A DNA stretch of 14,736 nucleotides from Casp-actino8 sp964513215. GTDB taxonomy: Bacteria > Actinomycetota > Acidimicrobiia > Acidimicrobiales > Ilumatobacteraceae. Below, in pieces: positions 7,531-13,155 of the stretch (position 1 is its first letter; each line of letters starts with the position of its first letter). The position numbers and the translations under genes were made by a program. The notes under the pieces are model-generated. The model did no database searches and had not been told where the DNA came from. It saw only the letters and a program-made list of their open reading frames with translations. The DNA lies in contig CAZELU010000044.1 in NCBI GenBank assembly GCA_964513215.1, positions 1-14,736 of the forward strand, in the 5' to 3' direction.

Positions 7531-7607
7531 TGGCGGTCCCGACGGGACTCGAACCCGCGACCTCCGGCTTGACAGGCCGGCGTGAACTCCAACTTCACCA
7601 CGAGACC
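7531..7607 (-). tRNA. tRNA-Asp (GTC), CCA encoded
   Basis: Acceptor stem GGTCTCG/CGGGACC (with one T-G pair), anticodon stem CCGGC/GCCGG with loop CTGTCAA giving anticodon GTC, and T arm GCGGG-TTCGAGT-CCCGT. The discriminator is G and the CCA tail is encoded. It lies 9 bases after tRNA-Glu in the same orientation. Confidence 0.95.
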
Positions 7608-7616
7608 AGATTTGGC

Positions 7617-7692
7617 TGGCACCCCCAACGGGATTCGAACCCGTGCCGCCACCTTGAAAGGGTGGTGTCCTAGGCCACTAGACGATGGGGGC
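7617..7692 (-). tRNA. tRNA-Glu (TTC), CCA encoded
   Basis: Starts GCCCCCATCGTCTAG, as usual for bacterial tRNA-Glu. Acceptor GCCCCCA/TGGGGGT ends in a G-T pair, the anticodon stem is CCACC/GGTGG with loop CTTTCAA (anticodon TTC), and the T loop is TTCGAAT. G discriminator and CCA are encoded. It is the first gene of a Glu-Asp-Phe cluster, an order also found in mycobacteria. Confidence 0.96.
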
Positions 7693-7715
7693 TAGGTACT
7701 TGTCCTGCTGAGAGG

Positions 7716-7721
7716 ATTGTC
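7716..7721 (-). promoter_or_regulatory. Candidate -10 element of the tRNA cluster (GACAAT)
   Basis: On the minus strand GACAAT lies 23 bases before the first base of tRNA-Glu, which predicts a short 5' leader suited to RNase P processing. It is the same hexamer seen before the stress protein gene and clpS. No clear -35 box was found. Confidence 0.4.
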
Positions 7722-7769
7722 AGCCTAGCGGAGGGTCACCACCGCCACACCGGGCGATTGTTTCGCAGG

Positions 7770-8246
7770 TCAGCGGGTCATGAGCGCGTTCACCGCACTG
7801 TCGACCAGCCACGAGAGGTACTGGTAGAGCGCGAAGTCAGGGCTCTGAGGATCGTCGGGCTCGTCGGCATCGTCGGCGACACCGAGCAGAGTGCCGAGGA
7901 TCAGCCGCACCGCGTTGAGACAGGAGGCGAAGGCTTCCACCTCGGCGGTCGACATGGCGCGACCGTCGGTGGCGGCGAGGAAATCGTCGATCACGGAGAT
8001 CGAACTCAGGCGGCTGGCCACGAGTTCTTCGCGCATCAATCGTTGGTACTCCGAGTCGAGAGCGTCATCGTCGGTGTAAGCGGGTGGGAAGAGTCGCCGC
8101 ATCTTGGCGTCGTCACTCGATCCGGTGGTGATCAGCTCGCGCACTTCACCGATGAGGCGGCGCAACAAGTGACGCTGATCGTCGTCGAGATTGAGGACGA
8201 AGCCCGATGACGTTCGGTACACGGGTTCACGTCGGCGCCGAATCAT
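7770..8246 (-). CDS. DUF2017 family protein, partner of clpS
   Basis: The 158-residue product resembles the actinobacterial DUF2017 family, whose genes usually follow clpS (as with the gene after clpS in Mycobacterium tuberculosis). It has a short basic N-terminus (MIRRRREPVY), a mostly helical, acidic body, and conserved-looking stretches RRLFPPAYTDDDALDSEYQRL near 50-70 and LYQYLSWLVDSAV near the C-terminus. There are no signal peptide or membrane helices. The ATG overlaps the clpS stop (ATGA on the minus strand), so the pair is very likely co-translated. The function is not established; the linkage suggests a role near Clp proteolysis, but that is inference. The reading frame extends upstream inside clpS, and those residues are not part of the protein. 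Confidence 0.85.
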   Translation of the reverse strand: MIRRRREPVYRTSSGFVLNLDDDQRHLLRRLIGEVRELITTGSSDDAKMRRLFPPAYTDDDALDSEYQRLMREELVASRLSSISVIDDFLAATDGRAMSTAEVEAFASCLNAVRLILGTLLGVADDADEPDDPQSPDFALYQYLSWLVDSAVNALMTR

Positions 8247-8587
8247 TCCGACGCACCCTTGCCGGTCGATCCGTCCTTCTGCATGGTGGCCCACAGACCG
8301 TGTTCGTGCAGGCGGAACACATCCATCTCGGCCTTCTCGCGCGAGCCACTGCTCACGACAGCCTTGCCTTTGTGATGAACGTCGAGCATGAGCTCGGTCG
8401 CCTTCTGCAGGCTGTAACCGAACAACTTCTGGAGCACGTAGGTGACGTAGCTCATGAGATTGATCGGGTCGTTCCAGACCAGGACCACCCACGGATTGTC
8501 AGGCGCAACGGTTTCTTCGTTGCGCACATCGGGTTTTTCGATCGTGGAGGGTGCTGCGGCGACCAGAGTCACGCACTCGATGCCCAC
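8243..8587 (-). CDS. clpS: ATP-dependent Clp protease adaptor ClpS
   Basis: ClpS binds proteins with destabilising N-terminal residues and delivers them to the ClpA/ClpC-ClpP protease. The 114-residue product has a flexible N-terminus of about 28 residues, then the core NPWVVLVWNDPINLMSYVTY (31-50) with Asn39, Asp40 and Met45 of the N-degron pocket. Next comes KATELMLDVHHKGKAVV (62-78), with Met67 and His71. The GTG start at 8587 is chosen because a GACAAT hexamer ends exactly 6 bases upstream, as before the stress protein gene, predicting a leaderless mRNA; a GTG five codons downstream is the main alternative. The frame stays open further upstream into the ctaB region but shows no family similarity there. 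It is divergent from ctaB and coupled to the DUF2017 gene. Confidence 0.93.
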   Translation of the reverse strand: MGIECVTLVAAAPSTIEKPDVRNEETVAPDNPWVVLVWNDPINLMSYVTYVLQKLFGYSLQKATELMLDVHHKGKAVVSSGSREKAEMDVFRLHEHGLWATMQKDGSTGKGASE

Positions 8588-8593
8588 AGTTCC

Positions 8594-8599
8594 ATTGTC
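8594..8599 (-). promoter_or_regulatory. Candidate leaderless -10 element for clpS (GACAAT)
   Basis: GACAAT on the minus strand occupies -12 to -7 relative to the GTG at 8587. TGCGA at 8617-8621 (minus) sits 17 bases upstream and may be a -35 element. Confidence 0.45.
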
Positions 8600-8610
8600 G
8601 CGGTTGGCCA

Positions 8611-8625
8611 GGGGTTTCGCACCCC
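8611..8625. promoter_or_regulatory. Inverted repeat in the clpS-ctaB divergent promoter region
   Basis: GGGGT-TTCGC-ACCCC is a perfect 5-base inverted repeat with a 5-base loop. It lies between the predicted promoter elements of ctaB and overlaps the proposed -35 of clpS, so a bound protein could affect both genes. It could also be chance. Confidence 0.25.
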
Positions 8626-8627
8626 CG

Positions 8628-8633
8628 TACCAT
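8628..8633 (+). promoter_or_regulatory. Candidate leaderless -10 element for ctaB (TACCAT)
   Basis: TACCAT fits TANNNT and ends 7 bases before the ATG at 8641. TTGGCC at 8604-8609 could be a -35 element with an 18-base spacer. No ribosome binding site is visible. Confidence 0.4.
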
Positions 8634-8640
8634 CTCCGTG

Positions 8641-9585
8641 ATGGCAACGCGCCCCCTCGTCCCGTCCCGGTTGGCCCCGGGTGGCGTGTCAGCCCATGGT
8701 CCTCGTCGCGCGCCTCGGTCGGTTCTGGGTGGCTATGTCGCACTCACCAAGCCGCGCATCATCGAACTGCTCCTCATCACGACCGTGCCCACCATGGTGC
8801 TGGCCGAGCAGGGTTGGCCCGATTGGGGCCTGCTGTTCATCACCTTGCTGGGTGGGAGCCTGGCCGCTGGTGGCGCCAACGCCATCAACATGGTCGTCGA
8901 CCGCGACATCGACCAGTTGATGGAACGGACCCGGAACCGACCCCTGGTCACGGGACTCATCGCCCCGCGGTCGGCCCTGGTCTTCGCCCTGGCCCTCGAA
9001 GCCCTGGCCTTCGCCGTGCTCTGGGCCGGGGCCAATCTGCTCTCGGCGGTCCTGGCCTTGTCGGCCACCTTGTTCTACGTCTTCATCTACACCTTGTGGC
9101 TCAAGCGAACCAGCCGTCAGAACATCGTGATCGGTGGGGCGGCTGGGGCTGTCCCGGTACTGGTGGGTTGGGCGGCGGTCCGAAATTCGCTCGATTGGGA
9201 GCCATTTGTCCTGTTCACAGCCATTTTCCTGTGGACCCCACCCCACTTCTGGGCCCTGGCGATCCGCCACGCCGATGACTACCGGGCCGCCAATGTGCCC
9301 ATGCTCCCGACGGTCTCCTCCATGACCACCACGGTGCGTCACATGTTCACATACACGGTCGTTCTGACGGCTAGCACCCTCGTTCTGGCTCCGGTGGCCG
9401 ACCTCGGACCCCTGTATTGGGTCTCGGCCCTGGTCCTCGGCCTCGGATTCATGCTCGGCACCATCGACCTCGGTCGGAACCCGACCCCGGCCCGATCGAT
9501 GCGACTGTTCGCGTTCTCGATCTCCTACGTGACGGTTCTCTTCGTCGCGATGGCGGCCGATGTCCTCATTCGTCACGGGGTGTGA
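8641..9585 (+). CDS. ctaB: Haem O synthase (protohaem IX farnesyltransferase)
   Basis: CtaB (CyoE) attaches a farnesyl group to haem B to make haem O, the precursor of haem A used by aa3/caa3 oxidases. The 314-residue integral membrane protein belongs to the UbiA prenyltransferase family, with about eight or nine hydrophobic helices. The first Asp-rich motif NMVVDRDID (Asn83, Asp87, Asp91) and the second conserved block WTPPHFWALAIRHADDYRAA (198-217), followed by NVPMLP, are intact; these bind the prenyl diphosphate and Mg. The ATG at 8641 is favoured by a -10-like hexamer just upstream; an upstream in-frame ATG overlaps clpS. The middle of the gene (about 8760-9450) uses GCC, CTG, GTC and CCC codons much more than neighbouring genes. 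It lies immediately upstream of the oxidase operon it serves. Confidence 0.95.
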   Translation: MATRPLVPSRLAPGGVSAHGPRRAPRSVLGGYVALTKPRIIELLLITTVPTMVLAEQGWPDWGLLFITLLGGSLAAGGANAINMVVDRDIDQLMERTRNRPLVTGLIAPRSALVFALALEALAFAVLWAGANLLSAVLALSATLFYVFIYTLWLKRTSRQNIVIGGAAGAVPVLVGWAAVRNSLDWEPFVLFTAIFLWTPPHFWALAIRHADDYRAANVPMLPTVSSMTTTVRHMFTYTVVLTASTLVLAPVADLGPLYWVSALVLGLGFMLGTIDLGRNPTPARSMRLFAFSISYVTVLFVAMAADVLIRHGV

Positions 9586-9734
9586 CTCTCGCTTCTTTGC
9601 CCTGGCAGATGGGGTCGTGATTTCGGTCTGACCTGGGGCGAATGGGTAATCTCGGTGTTCGGATTTCCTTGTCCACCCCTGTCACCCCGGGAAGCCTCGG
9701 CCTCCCTCTGTGCGCGAGAAGCGAGCCATCTCGA
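9586..9734 (+). promoter_or_regulatory. Intergenic region before the oxidase operon
   Basis: This 149-base region holds an imperfect hairpin at 9689-9706 (GGGAAGCC/GGCCTCCC with one A-C mismatch), not followed by a T-run, and a TAATCT at 9647-9652 that could be a -10 element. Neither is convincing alone. It probably contains the operon promoter, because ctaB and the next gene are not closely coupled. Confidence 0.3.
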
Positions 9735-11351
9735 ATGACATCCACCGAGACCCACCACGCGGCTGGAGCAGCGTCGTCGACTGACGCGCCTGCCATTGTC
9801 GCGTGGCTCACCACCGCCGATCACAAGCAGGTCGGTCGCCTCTTCATCGGCACCGGTCTTCTCGGCCTGCTCGGCGGACTCGTTCTCGCCGTGCTCGTCG
9901 CGTTCGAACGAATCGATGCCGAGGGCTTTCAACTCCTCGACTCCGGCTCGGCCACGCAGGTGTTGTCGGCGGCGCGACTCCTTCTCACGTTCGGTGCGGT
10001 TGCGCCCCTCGTGATCGGTTTGGCCGTCGCCATCGTTCCGTTGCAGTTGGGCTCGCGTTCCATCGCGTTCCCCCGGGTCGCGGCCAGCGGTTTCTGGATG
10101 TGGCTCACCGGTCTCACCCTCTCGGTGGCCGCCATCATCGGTAACGGTGGCCCGTCGGGTGGCGAATCCGAAATGGTCGATCTGTATCTCGCCGCCTCAG
10201 TGGTGATGGTTCTCGGCCTGGCCATGGCCGCACTGTCCATCGCCGTCACCGGTCTCACGTCGCGCACCCCCGGCATGGGATTGTTGCGCGCACCGTTCTT
10301 CTCGTGGTCGTCGTTCGTCGGATCGATCGCCCTGCTCATGAGCCTTCCGGTGTTCATCGGAACCTCGGTGTATCTCTACGTCGATCACCGGTACGCGCGC
10401 GCCGCGTTCGGTGGCAACTTCGGTGTCAACGACTGGGTCGGTTGGGCCATCTCGCAGCCGTTCACCTATGTGCTCGCCATTCCGGTTCTGGGTTTCGTGC
10501 TCGATGCGGTACCCGTGCTCGGACGCACACGGCTCGCCCAGCGTCCGGCCGCCAACGTTGCGGTCGGTTTGGTGTCGGTGGCGATCTTCGCGTCGCTCAC
10601 GCACCGTGCGGTCACGTTGCCGTGGGAAGGCGATGGGTTCTTCTCGGGTCTTGGCACCAAGATCGCCGATCTTCTTCCGTTCGGACTCGTCAACGTGATT
10701 CCGCTGCTCGGTCTGCTCGGTGTGCTCGGCCTCACCATGCTCACGCTCAAGAGCGCCAAGCCCATGTTGGCGGCACCGCTTCCGTTCGCGGTACTCGGCC
10801 TGCTCATGATTCTGCTCGGCGCCGCGTCGCATCTTCTGTACACCGTCGAAGATGCCGCACTCGGCGGCACCATCTTCGAAGCCGGCTCGTACGTGGCGGT
10901 CACGTTCGGAACCGTGCTCCTCGCGTTCGGTGGCCTCACCTACTGGGGTCCGAAGTTGTGGGGTCGTCGCATTCCCGACAAGGCCGCGCTTCCGCTCGCC
11001 TTGCTCGGATTCGTGGCCACTGCACTCGGCTCGCTGCCGTACATGATCGCTGGCTTCGCCGATCAGCCCGCCGGCATCGTGGACGGTTTCGCGTACAGCG
11101 GTCCGCAAGAACTCTGGAACGTCATCACCACTGGCGCGTTCGCTCTCATGTTGCTCGTGAGCCTCGCGTTCGTCGGTCTGGCCGTGCGTAGTTTCACGGC
11201 CGGCGAACCCGCTGGTGACGATCCGTGGGATGGCACCACTCTCGAGTGGGCGACGTCGTCGCCGCCGCCCGCCGACAACTTCTCCGATTTGATCGTGGTC
11301 GGTTCGGAGTATCCGCTCGCAGACATCAAGAACTCAGGGAAGGTTGGCTGA
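9735..11351 (+). CDS. Cytochrome c oxidase subunit I homologue lacking haem and most CuB ligands
   Basis: The 538-residue protein has about 12 hydrophobic segments and clear subunit-I landmarks: TTADHKQVGRL (26-36), PLQLGSRSIAFPR (102-114), QPFTYVLAIPVLG (241-253), WGPKLWGRR (404-412) and a tail LEWATSSPPPADNF (503-516). Aligned by eye to canonical subunit I, the helix-II haem ligand His is Ala80. The helix-VI CuB His of HPEVY is Gln241, though Tyr245 remains, and the CuB HisHis pair is His290-Arg291. The helix-X HxH that binds both haems is missing, apparently through a deletion of about six residues; no histidine occurs after residue 366. It cannot be an ordinary oxidase. A structural, assembly or regulatory role is possible. 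The ATG at 9735 is chosen because similarity starts soon after. The stop overlaps the next ATG (TGATG). Confidence 0.88.
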   Translation: MTSTETHHAAGAASSTDAPAIVAWLTTADHKQVGRLFIGTGLLGLLGGLVLAVLVAFERIDAEGFQLLDSGSATQVLSAARLLLTFGAVAPLVIGLAVAIVPLQLGSRSIAFPRVAASGFWMWLTGLTLSVAAIIGNGGPSGGESEMVDLYLAASVVMVLGLAMAALSIAVTGLTSRTPGMGLLRAPFFSWSSFVGSIALLMSLPVFIGTSVYLYVDHRYARAAFGGNFGVNDWVGWAISQPFTYVLAIPVLGFVLDAVPVLGRTRLAQRPAANVAVGLVSVAIFASLTHRAVTLPWEGDGFFSGLGTKIADLLPFGLVNVIPLLGLLGVLGLTMLTLKSAKPMLAAPLPFAVLGLLMILLGAASHLLYTVEDAALGGTIFEAGSYVAVTFGTVLLAFGGLTYWGPKLWGRRIPDKAALPLALLGFVATALGSLPYMIAGFADQPAGIVDGFAYSGPQELWNVITTGAFALMLLVSLAFVGLAVRSFTAGEPAGDDPWDGTTLEWATSSPPPADNFSDLIVVGSEYPLADIKNSGKVG

Positions 11352-11950
11352 TGCTCACGCTGCCCCCCGCACCTCAGCCGGCCCCGAAGCGCCAAGTCTT
11401 CGTCGGCACGGCGTTGGTCTCGGCTGCCGCAACGATGTTGGTCGGTGGAATGCTCGCCATCTGGGCGCAGTTCCGCGCCGATGCGCCGTTCCGCGAGTCG
11501 CCGCGCCGTGGCCCCATCAAGGACTGGATGCCCAAGGACATCGTCGTCCCGGAAGTTGCCGCCAACATGATGCTCATCGCGTTCTGTGTGGTGTGCGTCA
11601 TGGCGCAGTGGGCCGTGTGGTCGGCCAAGCGCAACGACCGCCAGCACGCGGGCATGGCTCTCGGCATGACGCTTCTCATGGGTCTCGCCACGCTCAACGC
11701 TCAACTCTTCATCTGGTCGCAGATGGGTGTCGACGTTCGCGGCGGCGCTTTCAACTCGATGTTCTACGCGATCACCGGCGTGATGACCTTCTTGGTGATC
11801 GCCGGAATCGTGTACACGGCGGTTGCCACGTTCCGCTACCTCGGTCGCGGCAACTCCGACGTGCCGACTCTGTCGGCACATGCCCTGTATTGGTACTTCC
11901 TCACGGCGGCATTCACTGCCGTGTGGTTCGTGGTGTACGTGCAGAAGTGA
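11351..11950 (+). CDS. Divergent cytochrome c oxidase subunit III-like protein
   Basis: The 199-residue protein has five predicted membrane helices (about 15-41, 67-92, 100-124, 132-160, 175-197), fitting the short five-helix form of subunit III, which stabilises the subunit I core. The helix 4 block FNSMFYAITGVMTFLV (134-149) matches the family's FYLLTGFHGLHV, but both histidines are replaced (Met145, Leu148). The last helix reads LYWYFLTAAFTAVW where the family has YYWHFVDVVW, so that His and Asp are also changed. A Glu at the start of helix 2 (Glu68) may correspond to the conserved helix Glu. The ATG overlaps the preceding stop, with a GGGAAGG ribosome binding site about 8 bases upstream. 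Family assignment is moderately sure; it appears to be the partner of the altered subunit I. Confidence 0.75.
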   Translation: MLTLPPAPQPAPKRQVFVGTALVSAAATMLVGGMLAIWAQFRADAPFRESPRRGPIKDWMPKDIVVPEVAANMMLIAFCVVCVMAQWAVWSAKRNDRQHAGMALGMTLLMGLATLNAQLFIWSQMGVDVRGGAFNSMFYAITGVMTFLVIAGIVYTAVATFRYLGRGNSDVPTLSAHALYWYFLTAAFTAVWFVVYVQK

Positions 11951-11959
11951 CGAGGCGAC

Positions 11960-13108
11960 ATGATGATCACCACTAGTTCCAAACTTCTCTACGGACTCGG
12001 TGCGGGCTCGCTCGCGGCCGGTTTCGTCTGGTTCGTGGCCAACGAGGGCCAGCAACTCGGCTCGGTGATGTTCGCGTTCCTCGCCGTGGCGTTCATCTTC
12101 ATGGGTGCCATCGCCTCGTACACCCGTGACGGTCACGTTCTGTCCACCGACACGTCGGCTCACGGCACGTCGGCGGCCGCTCAGAAGTCGGTGGGCCGCA
12201 GCCTGTGGCCCTTCGGCACTGCGGTGTCGGCCGGTGTCACCGTGGTGGGCCTCATCAGTTCGCCCGGCATCTTCAAGGTCGGCGTGGCGCTCCTCATCGC
12301 GATGTTGGCCGAGTGGATGGTCAGCAACTGGGCCGAGCGTGCGTCGGCGAGCAACGACTACAACACCAAGGTTCGCGACTACATCGTCCACCCACTCGAA
12401 CTTCCGATCGCTGGAGCATTGCTGCTCTCGGTGATCGTGCTGTCGTTCTCGCGCGTGTTCCTCGCGTTGAGCAAGTCAGCCGGCGCAATCGTGTTCGCTG
12501 TCGTTGGTGCGGTCATCCTGTTCTTCGGTGCTCTCATCGCGTTGCGCCGTGACGTGAATCGTCGCGTCGTCGGCGCGATCCTCGGCGTCGTACTCGTGGC
12601 TCTGGCCGGAACAGGTGTGGCCACCGCTCTCGACGGTGAGCGTGAGCAACTCGTCGAGGCTGCCGAAGAAGATCACTTCGCGGAGCGCGGTTGCACCGAG
12701 GAGAAGGAATACTCCGACAAGAAGGCGTCGCGCGCAGTTGCCATGAAGAGCAGCATCCTCGCCAACGTCATTCTCACTGAGGACGGTCGTCTCTACGCCG
12801 AGGCCACCGGATATCCGGGTGCTCAGTCCGCAATCTCCATCCAGCGCTCAAACCCGTCCACCATCTTGTTCATCAACGAGAGCGACAAGGCCCGTCGCAT
12901 GGTCCTGAGCTTCGGCAAGGTCGTTGAAGATCTGGGTGACGGCGTCGAGAAGGAAACCGCGCTCGAAGCCTGCACGTCCAAAGTTGAAAAGGGTGGCCAG
13001 CAGGCCGTCACCGTCGTGATCCCCAAGCCATCTTCCGCAAGTGACGAACCGTTCACCATCACCGTCCCCGGAGTCGAGGGCGCCAAGATCGACGTCTTCG
13101 TCCCGTGA
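11960..13108 (+). CDS. Seven-helix membrane protein, subunit IV-like with an exported C-terminal domain
   Basis: I do not recognise the full 382-residue protein. Residues 1-128 hold four helices (about 8-27, 34-53, 83-101, 103-124) in the two-plus-two spacing of actinobacterial oxidase subunit IV (CtaF), including a SLWPF turn before helix 3 like the SWWP seen there. Three further helices follow (about 147-170, 174-195, 203-223). Positive residues RRDVNRR between helices 6 and 7 fix the N-terminus inside and the C-terminus outside. The exported part (about 225-382) contains two cysteines (Cys245, Cys338), which could pair, and a beta-rich stretch (NPSTILFINES, AVTVVIPKP, FTITVPG, KIDVFVP) suggestive of a cupredoxin-like sandwich, but without the His/Met copper ligands. 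The ATG at 11960 or 11963 could start it. Its stop overlaps a GTG (GTGA) next to ctaC. Confidence 0.7.
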   Translation: MMITTSSKLLYGLGAGSLAAGFVWFVANEGQQLGSVMFAFLAVAFIFMGAIASYTRDGHVLSTDTSAHGTSAAAQKSVGRSLWPFGTAVSAGVTVVGLISSPGIFKVGVALLIAMLAEWMVSNWAERASASNDYNTKVRDYIVHPLELPIAGALLLSVIVLSFSRVFLALSKSAGAIVFAVVGAVILFFGALIALRRDVNRRVVGAILGVVLVALAGTGVATALDGEREQLVEAAEEDHFAERGCTEEKEYSDKKASRAVAMKSSILANVILTEDGRLYAEATGYPGAQSAISIQRSNPSTILFINESDKARRMVLSFGKVVEDLGDGVEKETALEACTSKVEKGGQQAVTVVIPKPSSASDEPFTITVPGVEGAKIDVFVP

Positions 13109-13146
13109 GTGAGAGCACCATGTCAACCTCGTCGCAACCATCATCC

Positions 13147-13150
13147 GGAG
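13147..13150 (+). promoter_or_regulatory. Ribosome binding site supporting the ctaC start
   Basis: GGAG stands 5 bases before the ATG at 13156, where the protein begins directly with a lipoprotein signal. This favours 13156 over the in-frame GTG at 13105 and ATG at 13120. Confidence 0.5.
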
Positions 13151-13155
13151 ATCCG

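Noticed and set aside
9689..9706. Hairpin GGGAAGCC/GGCCTCCC as a terminator of ctaB
   Set aside because: It has a mismatch, a very short loop and no T-run after it; in a GC-rich genome such a structure is expected by chance.
10197..11108. Open frame of 303 codons on the minus strand
   Set aside because: It is wholly antisense to the altered subunit I gene, has low-complexity composition and no recognisable domain, and no ribosome binding site argues for it.
9735..11351. The altered subunit I as a pseudogene or NO reductase
   Set aside because: The frame has no stops or shifts and the ends are well conserved, which argues against a pseudogene. NO reductases and cbb3 oxidases keep the six histidine ligands, which this protein lacks.
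11063..12391. Long open frame of 442 codons on the minus strand
   Set aside because: It lies opposite the subunit III-like gene and parts of its neighbours, is rich in His, Arg and Glu without any family pattern, and arises from the strong third-position GC bias of the plus-strand genes.
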